From Planctomycetota bacterium (GTDB taxonomy: Bacteria; Planctomycetota; B15-G4): a stretch of 64,000 nucleotides of DNA. This document shows, piece by piece, positions 26,410-34,606 of this stretch (positions are counted from its first letter, which is position 1; each line of letters begins with the position of its first letter). The notes under the pieces are model-generated. The model was not told the origin of the DNA and ran no database searches. It saw nothing but the letters and a program-made list of their open reading frames with translations. The position numbers were made by a program, and so were the translations under genes. The stretch is taken from positions 1 through 64,000 of the forward strand of contig JAQWOM010000043.1 of NCBI GenBank assembly GCA_029245865.1. The letters are read 5' to 3'.

Positions 26410-27352
26410 GAACCAGCGCCTGCCGCAAGATTTCACTCAGCTTCCAGCGAGGTTCGAACGGGACTCGTTGTCGCAAGGGCCCTAGATTCGGTGCGCGACG
26501 GGGGAGATCTTCTCGCCCCTCATCCATGGCAGCACAACTCAGCGACGCACCTTGCCCGGCCATCTTCGAAAGCTGCTCTGCCAGGCATGAAATGCTCGTG
26601 CGTTCTTCCGAGCCGATTTCCACGACCTCTGCCCTCCCGTTCATGGGCGCATCGAGCAACCTGAAAGTCGCGTCCACGCAATCTTCAACATGCAGAAACG
26701 AACGCTCTTGTCTGCCTGTGCCGTGAATGGGCATGCGAGCTCCGGCACGAGCAGCACGTGCCATGGCGGGCAACACCATGCCAGGTGCACGCTGCCCCGG
26801 CCCCACGATGTTGAAAGGGCGCACGATTGTCACCGGGACTCCCTGCTCACCAGCGGCCTGTTCCATGAGCAGGCGCTCGGCATCGCGCTTCGCCTCGGCG
26901 TACACAGAGCGCGGGCCACAGCGTGCGGCGTCGGTGACCTCGCTGGTCGAAAAGAAAAGCACACGAGCACCAAGCCTACGTGCAGCCACGAGTGCTTGCT
27001 CAGTACCGCTCCGGATAACAGACCCCGTGCGCCGTGGATCTGCGAGAACAGCCTCGACACCCACAACAGATGCGAGGTGGACAATGACATCGTCCCGACT
27101 CTCTCGCGGCGAACCGCTCTGAGGTTCACTCGGAGGGCTCGACAGAACCTCTGCGACGGCACGATTCACATCGGCAGCACGTCGAACGTCCCCCACGACC
27201 ACCGAGAGCTCCGGATGGTCTTCAAGGGCTGGATCAGCGGATGCCGAGAAATCATCCAGGACGACGACCTTGTCGCCGGCATCCAACAGCCGGCGCACAA
27301 GATGGCTCCCGATGAACCCTGCGCCTCCGGTCACGAGCAGTCTGCGAGTCAT
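26402..27352 (-). CDS. NAD-dependent epimerase/dehydratase (extended SDR, nucleotide-sugar)
   Basis: An extended short-chain dehydrogenase of 316 residues from the ATG at 27352, so that the dinucleotide motif VTGGAGFIGSHLVRRL begins near residue 6. The catalytic Tyr-Lys pair is in SVYAEAKRDAERL, and the catalytic Ser/Thr region is FFSTSEVTD. PFNIVGPGQRAPGMVLPAM and ERSFLHVEDCVDATFRLL are typical of UDP-glucuronate decarboxylase or UDP-glucose 4-epimerase relatives. It probably makes a nucleotide sugar for the locus. It is the first gene of the - strand glycan run, with about 116 bp of non-coding sequence upstream. Confidence 0.85.
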   Translation of the reverse strand: MTRRLLVTGGAGFIGSHLVRRLLDAGDKVVVLDDFSASADPALEDHPELSVVVGDVRRAADVNRAVAEVLSSPPSEPQSGSPRESRDDVIVHLASVVGVEAVLADPRRTGSVIRSGTEQALVAARRLGARVLFFSTSEVTDAARCGPRSVYAEAKRDAERLLMEQAAGEQGVPVTIVRPFNIVGPGQRAPGMVLPAMARAARAGARMPIHGTGRQERSFLHVEDCVDATFRLLDAPMNGRAEVVEIGSEERTSISCLAEQLSKMAGQGASLSCAAMDEGREDLPRRAPNLGPLRQRVPFEPRWKLSEILRQALVHA

Positions 27353-27468
27353 ATCCAGCCTTTGACGAGAATCGTGGGCTGATCGTCCCACTGCCTACAG
27401 GCTGATTTCCAGCCTGCACCTTGCATCGGCCTTCTCGGCTGCCGCCTCGGCCCATGGCCAGATCAAGC

Positions 27469-28161
27469 TCAGCACACCCGGTGAACGAAGTCGGCCATGG
27501 CCTTGGGCCAATCGGGAGCCGGTCCATGCAGCACCTCATCCCTCTTCCGGCGAGCAAAAGAGTGGTCTCCGCCCGGGATCAGAACCAGTTCGGCCAGACC
27601 CAGGCCAGCGACGACCTGCTCCAAACGCTCTCGACCTGCGAGAGCGTCACGATCGCCAGAAACAAAGAGTTGGGGGACAGCGACCTTCGGCAGATGCTCG
27701 ACCCGCTCTCGCTCAGGCCGCCCGGCTGGGTGCAACGGGTAACCGAGATAGACGCTCCCGCGGACCTCCGAGGCCCGCCCTTCAGCAAGCAGCATCGAGG
27801 CCATCCGGCCTCCCATCGACTGACCGGCCATCACCACCGGACCTGCCCGACAACCCACCGAACCCATCGTGCCAATGCGGTCCAGCAGGGCCCTCCAGGT
27901 CTCAAGCAACACAGGAGCGCGATCGGGCGGTCGCCGCCCGCCCTCGTCAGCCCGCGTTTGCATGTAGGGAAAGTGGAACCGCACGACGCTCAGACCGTGC
28001 CCAAGCAAATCTGAAGCACACTGCTCCAGGAAAGGGCTGTTCAGAGGTGAACCAGCACCATGCGCGAGAGCAACAACTGGGCGGCCGTCCAAAGCACCCT
28101 GCCGCAACCAACGCGCTGGGCGCCCCGAGAGACGCAACATCCCGCGTGACGAATGCGCCAT
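27469..28161 (-). CDS. Alpha/beta hydrolase (KANL3/Tex30-like)
   Basis: This 230-residue alpha/beta hydrolase has the oxyanion-hole strand ALAHGAGSPLNSPF, the nucleophile elbow GQSMGG (Ser), the acid in SGDRDAL and the catalytic His in GGDHSF. It has no signal peptide, so it is probably cytoplasmic. KANL3/Tex30-type hydrolases are widespread and mostly uncharacterised; carboxylesterase or dienelactone-hydrolase-like activity is the default guess. The start is supported by AAAGGAGAT a few bases upstream of the ATG. It lies between the HU gene's terminator and the glycan locus and looks monocistronic. Confidence 0.85.
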   Translation of the reverse strand: MAHSSRGMLRLSGRPARWLRQGALDGRPVVALAHGAGSPLNSPFLEQCASDLLGHGLSVVRFHFPYMQTRADEGGRRPPDRAPVLLETWRALLDRIGTMGSVGCRAGPVVMAGQSMGGRMASMLLAEGRASEVRGSVYLGYPLHPAGRPERERVEHLPKVAVPQLFVSGDRDALAGRERLEQVVAGLGLAELVLIPGGDHSFARRKRDEVLHGPAPDWPKAMADFVHRVC

Positions 28162-28219
28162 GCTCCATCTCCTTTGAACTCACAACGGCGAACATCCGAG
28201 CTGTCAGGGGCAGAAAGGA

Positions 28220-28258
28220 CAAGACCCCCCGAAGCGACATCCGCTACGAGGGGTCTTG
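28220..28258 (-). terminator. Rho-independent-like terminator after the HU gene
   Basis: A perfect 9-bp stem (CAAGACCCC at 28220-28228 with GGGGTCTTG at 28250-28258) encloses a 21-nt loop. In the - direction it is followed by TCCTTTCTG, a weak T-rich run. It sits 66 bp past the HU stop and 59 bp before the hydrolase start, so it should separate the two. Confidence 0.6.
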
Positions 28259-28323
28259 CTCAGGGAGTCAAACCACCCTCCCCGCTCAGTCCGTCATGTT
28301 CGGGACACCAGGTCCCGCGTCGA

Positions 28324-28647
28324 TCAGACCATGTCCTTCAAGTTCTTGAGCGCGGTGGTCTTGACGACCTTCCGTGCGGGCTTCGCCTTGAACATCATCT
28401 CTTCGCCGGTGAAGGGGTTGATGCCCTTGCGTGCCTTGACAGCGGGCTTGCTGACAACGCGGCACTTGACGAGTCCGGGAATCGTGAAGACGCCGGGGCC
28501 GCGACGGCCGAGGTCCTTCTTCATGAGGGCACCCATCTCTTCGAAGACCGCAACGACTTCCTTGCGGCTGAGACCGGTGGTCTCCGAGATGTTCTTAAGA
28601 ATGTCGGTCTTCGTGCGTGGCTTCACGGCTGCCTTGGCTACGGCCAT
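28324..28647 (-). CDS. HU-family DNA-binding protein
   Basis: A 107-residue HU/IHF-fold protein from the ATG at 28647; GAGAGGA lies 9-10 nt upstream, which decides this start over longer frames. The helical dimerisation part is KTDILKNISETTGLSRKEVV, followed by GVFTIPGLVKCRVV and the DNA-binding arm signature KARKGINPFTGEEM. The N-terminus carries a basic extension and the C-terminus a Lys-rich tail (KPARKVVKTTALKNL), as in HU proteins of Planctomycetota and relatives. It bends and compacts DNA in the nucleoid. It is probably transcribed alone, with a promoter at 28706-28734 and a terminator at 28220-28258. Confidence 0.93.
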   Translation of the reverse strand: MAVAKAAVKPRTKTDILKNISETTGLSRKEVVAVFEEMGALMKKDLGRRGPGVFTIPGLVKCRVVSKPAVKARKGINPFTGEEMMFKAKPARKVVKTTALKNLKDMV

Positions 28648-28705
28648 CTCTAGTGTCCTCTCGATTCGTGTTGGGCTTGCACCCGGAAAAAGAATGTGTG
28701 ACGGC

Positions 28706-28734
28706 ACACTAGCGAGAGAGTTCCGACTCTTCAA
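28706..28734 (-). promoter_or_regulatory. Candidate sigma-70 promoter of the HU gene
   Basis: On the - strand a TTGAAG (-35) at 28729-28734 and a TAGTGT (-10) at 28706-28711 are separated by exactly 17 bp, about 58 bp before the HU start codon. The match is moderate, and promoter rules in this phylum are poorly known. Confidence 0.4.
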
Positions 28735-29155
28735 GCGGCGGATCCTCTATGTTTTTAGAGGTTTTTGACATTTCCTCTCTCCTCGAGGCACCTCGGAGCG
28801 CCCCCCCCGAGGGCCTGGCGAGCCCCCCGCAACCGACTCCATGCGAAGCGAGTGGCACCGCTCGGGGCCCCCTTCCAAAGACACCGCGGTCGAACAAACT
28901 CTGCGTTCAACGCCCCCTCACCACGGACTGCCCCGGGCTTTCCTCAGAGCCCGAACACAGAGTCGAGGCACAAGTTGTCCACACGCGCCAAGTGCGGCAA
29001 AAGGCTCTTTATTGACACTCTCCGCACGAAATCGCATCTCTCGTATCCCCGGGGATGAGAGCGAAAAGCGCTCCCTGGGGTGCCGTGAAGCTCAAGCGCT
29101 TGCCGCCAGCAAGCGAGGCGGCACATGACCTCGGAGCCAACGCCCCCTCGCGGAA
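28735..29155. other. Non-coding stretch between HU promoter and tRNA-Leu
   Basis: No open frame here looks coding. At 28744-28761 a perfect 6-bp inverted repeat (CCTCTA, 6-nt loop, TAGAGG) is followed by TTTTT on the + strand; it could be a weak terminator or an operator just upstream of the HU promoter. A TTGACA at 28765-28770 on the + strand has no matching -10. Nothing else is recognisable. Confidence 0.6.
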
Positions 29156-29241
29156 TGGGGGCGCCGGGGATCGAACCCGGACGGCCCGTGTGGGCCAGGG
29201 GATTTTAAGTCCCCTGCGTCTACCAATTCCGCCACGCCCCC
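29156..29241 (-). tRNA. tRNA-Leu(UAA)
   Basis: An 86-nt tRNA reads on the - strand from 29241. The 7-bp acceptor stem is GGGGGCG with CGCCCCC and the discriminator is A. The anticodon loop is CTTAAAA with anticodon TAA at 29205-29207. A long variable arm (GGCCC/GGGCC) marks a class II tRNA, and the T arm is CCGGG-TTCGATC-CCCGG. The CCA end is not encoded. Confidence 0.96.
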
Positions 29242-29433
29242 TTGCGAAGAATCTTTATTGCAACCCGGTCAAATCTCCGGGCAGAAACGGCTGCCAACTT
29301 CTGAAAAAGCCAGAAGGTCGCCAACCGCATCCAGCGATTCCGTCCAGGCTAGCAGTCATGGACGGGCCCACTCCAGCATCACAAGAGACTCCCGCCAAAA
29401 GACTCAAACGGGCTTCTCTGAGGCCATGCCGCT

Positions 29434-31137
29434 TCAACTCGAGGATCTTCTTCGATCCTGTTCCTCCATCACTTCGTCACGCAGGGTTCGGCGCAACAGC
29501 TTCATCATGGCGCTCTTGGGCAGTTCATCACGGAAGCTAAAAACCCTCGGCACCTTGTAGGCGGCAAGAAACTCGCGACAGTGCACTTCAAGATCTCCTT
29601 CGGTCACTTTCGCACCGACCTCGATCACCACAAACGCTCTGACAGTCTCTCCGCGTTTTTCATCCGGGACACCGATTGTGCAGGACTCAGCGACGGCCGG
29701 GTGATCGTTCAAAACATTGTCGATCTCGTCGGGAAAGACGTTGTAGCCACTGGCGAGAATCATGTCTTTCTTTCGCCCAACGATGCGGAAGTAACCCTCC
29801 TCGTCCATGACCGCAAGGTCGCCCGAATGCAGCCACCCATCTCGCAAGGTCACCGCTGTCTCTTCCGGTTTGTTCCAGTAACCGAGCATGACTTGTGGTC
29901 CACGAATCGCGAGTTCCCCCTCCTGGCCAACAGGGAGTTCTTTTGTGCCGTCCACGAGGTCGACAATCCGGCAATCGGTATCTGGAAACGGCAAACCCAC
30001 AGTTCCTGTCTTGCGCTTCCCCATGACCGGATTGGCATGGGTCGCAGGCGAACTCTCCGTCATCCCGAAGCCTTCAAAAATCCGAGCACCGGTCTTCTCT
30101 TCGAATCGACGGCGCGTGTCCTCGGGCAAAGGGGCAGACCCACTGAAAACAGCCTTGACGCTCGAGAGATCCATGCGCCCGGCAGCCTCATGCCCCACCA
30201 TCGCGCCAAGCATGGCGGGGACGGCAGCAAAGACAGTGACGCGGTGCTTATGAATACCCGCCAGGAGGGCTTCGATGTCTCGCGGGTTGGGAATCAGAAC
30301 AAGCGTGGCCCCCATCGCGAGCGGCTCATTCATGGCGATGGTCATGCCGAAGATGTGGAAGTACGGCAAGGCCCCGAGAAAGACCTCGGAGTCCCCCTTG
30401 AGAAAGGGCATCCAGGCCAAGCATTGCTGGACATTGCAGACCAGGTTGCGGTGGCTGAGCATGGCGGCCTTGGAAACACCCGTAGTGCCTCCGGTGTACT
30501 GCAGAACAGCCACATCTGCGGGGTCGATCGCAGGGCCAGGCGGCGCAGGATCTGACGAATCAATCAGCGCCCGAAATCTATAGACCCCCTCACCCTTCGG
30601 GAAAGGTGCGATCGCTGGCGGATCCTGACGTCGAAGCTTGAAGGGAGCCAACTGCTTCAACGGGAAACGCAAGTACTCGGGCACAGACGCCACAAGAACA
30701 TGCTTCACCCCGACGGCATCTCGAACATGCTGAACAACCCGCTCGTACAAGAAGTCAGCCGTCACTGCGACACGACAACCTGCGTCTTTCCACTGAGACT
30801 CAACCTCTCGCGCAACATACAGCGGATTGGTCATGACCACCTGAGCCCCGCAAGCAAGAATCGCGTAGTACGCGATGACTGTTTGGGGAAGATTCGGAAG
30901 GTGAACAGCGACTCGACTGCCTGGTTCTACGCCAAGCTTGGTGAGCGCGGTTGCCAGTCGATCGACGGCGTCTTGCAGTTGCCGGTAAGTGAGAGTCGCA
31001 TTGAAAAACACGACCGCAGTACGGTCGGGGAAGCGCTCCGCTGACCGCTGGAGCATCTGGGGAACCGTGAGATCCTTGTAGTCCAGTGCTCGCGGCACGC
31101 CTTCATCGTAATGTTCGTGCCAGATCCGCCGGTCCAT
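29434..31137 (-). CDS. fadD: Long-chain fatty acid-CoA ligase (AMP-forming)
   Basis: A full-length 567-residue adenylate-forming enzyme from the ATG at 31137 (MDRRIWHEHYDEGVP). The nucleotide-binding loop is YTGGTTGVSKAAMLSH, the adenine site GFGMTESSPATH, the domain-hinge region SGDLAVMDEEGYFRIVGRKK, and the catalytic Lys lies in PKSAMMKLLRRTL, where the usual Gly before the Lys is Met. The N-terminal region shows the FadD-like LPNLPQTVIAYYAILACGA. It activates fatty acids as acyl-CoA for beta-oxidation or lipid synthesis. It lies downstream of the ScfR-type regulator gene on the same strand, 95 bp apart, and next to the glyoxylate-shunt genes, which suggests growth on fatty acids. Confidence 0.92.
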   Translation of the reverse strand: MDRRIWHEHYDEGVPRALDYKDLTVPQMLQRSAERFPDRTAVVFFNATLTYRQLQDAVDRLATALTKLGVEPGSRVAVHLPNLPQTVIAYYAILACGAQVVMTNPLYVAREVESQWKDAGCRVAVTADFLYERVVQHVRDAVGVKHVLVASVPEYLRFPLKQLAPFKLRRQDPPAIAPFPKGEGVYRFRALIDSSDPAPPGPAIDPADVAVLQYTGGTTGVSKAAMLSHRNLVCNVQQCLAWMPFLKGDSEVFLGALPYFHIFGMTIAMNEPLAMGATLVLIPNPRDIEALLAGIHKHRVTVFAAVPAMLGAMVGHEAAGRMDLSSVKAVFSGSAPLPEDTRRRFEEKTGARIFEGFGMTESSPATHANPVMGKRKTGTVGLPFPDTDCRIVDLVDGTKELPVGQEGELAIRGPQVMLGYWNKPEETAVTLRDGWLHSGDLAVMDEEGYFRIVGRKKDMILASGYNVFPDEIDNVLNDHPAVAESCTIGVPDEKRGETVRAFVVIEVGAKVTEGDLEVHCREFLAAYKVPRVFSFRDELPKSAMMKLLRRTLRDEVMEEQDRRRSSS

Positions 31138-31232
31138 CGAACAACACACTCCCGCCGTCAGCTACCGCCACATCACGAGGACGCTGCAGTACACATTCTA
31201 CCAGCGCCGCCGCATTTTCCCTGCCTCGGTCT

Positions 31233-32696
31233 TCAACGCGGAGGAACATAACCCGGGGCACCCGGCGCCGGCTCTACGTAAAACGAGAGACCGCGCACGT
31301 TCTCATCCATACCCAACCTCGAGCGGATCGGCGGGAAGGCCCTTTGCCGGCAGTCCATACGATCGCACAGCCGGCACGTGGGCCCGATAGGCTCGGCAGC
31401 CTCGAGGTTTCCCAAATCGACACCATCTGCATAAACCAGTTCTTTGGCGTGAGAGACTTCGCAGCCGAGACCGATAGCAAGACGACTCTGTGGGGCACGA
31501 AAGCCACCGCCCTCCTTGCGGACCGTACGCGCGATGCAGAAATACGTCGTTCCGTCTGGCATCCGAGAGAGCTGTGTTCGGATGAAACCCGGCTGCATAA
31601 AGGCTGCATGAACATTCCACCGGGGACAGGCGCCGCTGAAACGTGCAAAGCGAATGCCGCTCGCGCTGAAGTGCTTGCTGATATTGCCTGCAATGTCTAC
31701 GCGCACCATATGAAGCGGCACACCCGACTCTCCGGGACGACTCAGAGTTGTCAGGCGCTGGCACACTTGCTCAAAACTCGTGCGAAAGCGATGCCCCAGC
31801 ATTTCAACGTCGTAGCGCATCGTCCGCGCAGCCTGAAGAAAGGGTGTGTACGGCATGAGCACGGCCCCTGCGAAGTAGTTCGCGAGCGCGACACGCCCCA
31901 AAGTGCGACTGTCCTCTGTCGAGAGATTCCCCAGAGCGAGATAGCCGTCGAGAACTGGCCGGTGCTCGATCAGTGCAATCTGATGTGCCAGTTGAAAACT
32001 GCGACTGCGCGGAGGAAGAACCTCCGAGAGAACAAGGCGTCCCCGTTGGGGGTCGAATTTCCGCACAGCGGCGCCGGCCTCATCGGCTGGAATGATCGAG
32101 ACATCGACACCATGCTTCTCGACGAGTTGCGCCATCAAGCCTCGATCAAGGGACTCGCTTTGTGCATCGGCATCGGTACGCAGTTGCTGGGCCGCCAACT
32201 CGAGTTCAGGAAAGTGGTTCTGACAGTCCTGGATAAGGTCGCTGACCTCTTCGGTGGGAAGTCGGGGAGGCCCTAGCGAGCCTTCCACCCACTCGGAGCC
32301 GGCAAGCTGCTCGGCGAGAACCGTGCGGTCCGAGACACAGGCGCGATACGCTCTGTAGAGAGCGATCACGGCCCGGGACACCTCAGGGGAGACCCCGACC
32401 AGGTCTTCCACCGCCGAGGGCGCCGGGGCCCCTTGCTCGAAAAGACTGTCGCCGAAGACCTCGGTCAGATCCTGGATCAGGCGATTCCCGTCATCCTCGG
32501 CGAGCGACTGCAGATCCATCCCGAAGGTCTGTGCCAACTTCAGCAGCAGGGCCACGGTGAGCGGACGCTTGTCGTGCTCCAGCAGATTCAGGTAGCTGGG
32601 CGAAATACCCAGCGCTTCTGCCATCTGGGCCTGGGTCATCCCGCGCCCCAGGCGCTCTTTGCGGACGCGATGGCCTAGCCGTTGACGTCGAGTCAT
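31233..32696 (-). CDS. ScfR/RamB-family transcriptional regulator (XRE HTH plus IrrE-like domain)
   Basis: A 487-residue regulator. Residues 1-65 form an XRE-type helix-turn-helix (RGMTQAQMAEALGISPSYLN). The middle resembles an ImmA/IrrE (M78) domain in which the HExxH motif is degenerate (LAHQIALIEHRP). The C-terminal part matches the short-chain-fatty-acid-regulator domain, with a Cys cluster in CRLCDRMDCRQRAFPP. RamB and related regulators control glyoxylate-shunt genes in Actinobacteria. Here the gene is divergent from malate synthase and isocitrate lyase, which supports the same role. The start is supported by GAGAGGAGA upstream of the ATG. It may sense an acyl-CoA or another acetate-linked signal. 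Confidence 0.85.
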   Translation of the reverse strand: MTRRQRLGHRVRKERLGRGMTQAQMAEALGISPSYLNLLEHDKRPLTVALLLKLAQTFGMDLQSLAEDDGNRLIQDLTEVFGDSLFEQGAPAPSAVEDLVGVSPEVSRAVIALYRAYRACVSDRTVLAEQLAGSEWVEGSLGPPRLPTEEVSDLIQDCQNHFPELELAAQQLRTDADAQSESLDRGLMAQLVEKHGVDVSIIPADEAGAAVRKFDPQRGRLVLSEVLPPRSRSFQLAHQIALIEHRPVLDGYLALGNLSTEDSRTLGRVALANYFAGAVLMPYTPFLQAARTMRYDVEMLGHRFRTSFEQVCQRLTTLSRPGESGVPLHMVRVDIAGNISKHFSASGIRFARFSGACPRWNVHAAFMQPGFIRTQLSRMPDGTTYFCIARTVRKEGGGFRAPQSRLAIGLGCEVSHAKELVYADGVDLGNLEAAEPIGPTCRLCDRMDCRQRAFPPIRSRLGMDENVRGLSFYVEPAPGAPGYVPPR

Positions 32697-32739
32697 CGAG
32701 AATCTCCTCTCTCAGGGGCAAAAGCGCCCTTCGTAATAT

Positions 32740-32765
32740 TTACAAGACATTACAACATTACAAGA
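32740..32765 (+). promoter_or_regulatory. Three TTACAA direct repeats between regulator and malate synthase genes
   Basis: TTACAAG at 32740, TTACAAC at 32750 and TTACAAG at 32759 are spaced 10 and 9 bp apart, about one helical turn. Looser copies follow at 32791 (TTACAC) and 32852 (TTACAT). The block lies 44 bp from the regulator start and is AT-rich compared with its surroundings. It is a good candidate operator for the ScfR/RamB-type protein, by position only. Confidence 0.45.
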
Positions 32766-32815
32766 GGCGCGTGTAGCTTTGTTATGCACGTTACACCTTT
32801 ATTTGCAGTGTTTGA

Positions 32816-32843
32816 TTGACGAATTCCAAAGATGGTCAATACT
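32816..32843 (+). promoter_or_regulatory. Candidate promoter of malate synthase/isocitrate lyase operon
   Basis: TTGACG at 32816-32821 and AATACT at 32838-32843 are 16 bp apart, about 60 bp upstream of the malate synthase start and downstream of the TTACAA repeats. The match to sigma-70 consensus is moderate. Confidence 0.3.
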
Positions 32844-32904
32844 TCACATTGTTACATGTGGGCGCACCAGTGCCCCCAGCAACCATCACGCAGGATGCCA
32901 TGCG

Positions 32905-34566
32905 ATGAATGTCCCTCTCGGCGGCCCCGTAACGCCCCCACCAGCCGGTATGTCGCCCTCCATCGCGACCCCCGAAGGTGTCGCGGTTTCGGCGGCCAGC
33001 TCGCTCGCCGCCGAAAGCATCCTGACCCAGGAAGCCCTGGCTTTTGCGGCCGACCTCCAGCGCCAGTTCGACCCTCGCCGCAAGCACCTCCTCTCCCTGC
33101 GCCAGGAACGCCAGGCCCGTCTCGACGCCGGTGAACGGCCTGACTTCCTGGAAGAGACCCTCGAAGTCCGCGAGGGCGACTGGACCGTCGCCCCACTGCC
33201 TGACGACCTGCTCGACCGGCGTGTCGAGATCACCGGGCCCGTCGAGCGAAAGATGATCATCAATGCGCTCAACTCGGGCGCCAACGTCTTCATGGCAGAT
33301 TTCGAGGACAGCAACTCCCCCACATGGGAGAACATCCTTCAAGGCCAACTCAACCTGTGCGACGCCGTTCGCAGAACCATTGACTACACCCAACCGTCCA
33401 CCGGCAAGCACTACAGTCTCGGCTCCAACACAGCAACCTTGATCGTCCGCCCGCGCGGATGGCACTTGCCCGAGAAGCACGTACTGGTTGATGGAGAACC
33501 ATTCTCTGCGGCGATTTTCGACTTCGCGCTGTACTTCTTTCACAACGCACAAGAACTCATCAATCGTGGAACAGGCCCGTACTTCTACCTGCCCAAGATG
33601 GAGAGTCATCTCGAAGCGCGACTCTGGAACGACATCTTCAATGCCGCCCAGGACACGCTTCAGATTCCGCGTGGGACCATCAAGGCCACCGTACTCATTG
33701 AGACCATTCTCGCTGCGTTTGAGATGGACGAGATCCTTTTCGAGCTCCGCGATCACAGCGCGGGACTGAACTGCGGCCGTTGGGACTATATCTTCAGCTT
33801 CATCAAGCGCTTCGCGAAGCAGCCAGACTTTGTCCTGCCCGACCGAGCGCAAGTTGGCATGACCCAGCACTTCTTGCACAGCTACAGCCAGCTACTCATC
33901 AAGACGTGCCATCGCCGGCGCGTCCATGCCATGGGCGGTATGGCAGCGCAAATCCCCATCAAAGGGGACGACCTGGCCAATGCAGCAGCCATGCAAAAAG
34001 TCCGCGCTGACAAACAGCGCGAAGTGACCGATGGCCACGATGGAACCTGGGTCGCACACCCGGCACTGGTCCCGCTCGCACGGGAAATCTTCGACATCCA
34101 CATGCAGGGCCTCAACCAGTTGGACACATCCCGTTCGGATATCCATGTCACAGCCGGCGACCTTCTCTGGGTGCCCAAGGGCGAAATCACCGAGAACGGA
34201 CTTCGACAGAACGTCAGCGTCGGTGTTCAGTACCTGGAATCGTGGCTCGCCGGCAATGGATGCGTCCCGCTCTACAACCTGATGGAAGACGCCGCGACTG
34301 CTGAAATTTCCCGAACTCAGATCTGGCAATGGATCCGACATCACGCCGAGATGGATGACGGGCGTGTCGTCACCGAGGAGGTTTTTCGCAACGTCCTCCA
34401 CGAAGAACTCAATTCGATTCGCAAGACCCTTGGCAACAGCCGCTTCGACGGCGGTCACTTTGCAGCAGCTGCAGGCCTCTTTGACGCCATGAGCACCTCT
34501 GAGACCTGCGAAGAGTTTCTCACCCTCCCGGCATACGAACGCCTAGTAAGCGGCAACAACCCATAA
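32905..34566 (+). CDS. aceB: Malate synthase A
   Basis: Malate synthase condenses glyoxylate with acetyl-CoA in the glyoxylate shunt. The protein has 553 residues from the ATG at 32905, with CAGGA about 9 nt upstream; in-frame codons further upstream lie in the regulatory region. Family A features are clear: [64 protein letters not shown], and [13 protein letters not shown]. The length fits the class A enzyme (about 530 residues) with a short extra N-terminus. It is followed after 40 bp by isocitrate lyase and is divergent from the ScfR/RamB-type regulator, so the two enzymes probably form a regulated operon. Confidence 0.96.
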   Translation: MNVPLGGPVTPPPAGMSPSIATPEGVAVSAASSLAAESILTQEALAFAADLQRQFDPRRKHLLSLRQERQARLDAGERPDFLEETLEVREGDWTVAPLPDDLLDRRVEITGPVERKMIINALNSGANVFMADFEDSNSPTWENILQGQLNLCDAVRRTIDYTQPSTGKHYSLGSNTATLIVRPRGWHLPEKHVLVDGEPFSAAIFDFALYFFHNAQELINRGTGPYFYLPKMESHLEARLWNDIFNAAQDTLQIPRGTIKATVLIETILAAFEMDEILFELRDHSAGLNCGRWDYIFSFIKRFAKQPDFVLPDRAQVGMTQHFLHSYSQLLIKTCHRRRVHAMGGMAAQIPIKGDDLANAAAMQKVRADKQREVTDGHDGTWVAHPALVPLAREIFDIHMQGLNQLDTSRSDIHVTAGDLLWVPKGEITENGLRQNVSVGVQYLESWLAGNGCVPLYNLMEDAATAEISRTQIWQWIRHHAEMDDGRVVTEEVFRNVLHEELNSIRKTLGNSRFDGGHFAAAAGLFDAMSTSETCEEFLTLPAYERLVSGNNP

Positions 34567-34606
34567 CGCCCTCCTTCGCCTCCCCCTCCCGATGGAACAT
34601 CGCACC

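Noticed and set aside
27398..27416. Small inverted repeat CAGGCT/AGCCTG between the hydrolase and the epimerase gene as a terminator
   Set aside because: Six-bp stem without a T run; too weak to call.
28765..28770. TTGACA on the + strand as a promoter -35 box
   Set aside because: No acceptable -10 hexamer at 16-18 bp, and no + strand gene follows.
31086..32276. + strand frame of 396 residues opposite the ScfR/RamB-type regulator
   Set aside because: The - strand frame has clear HTH and regulator domains; the + frame has none.
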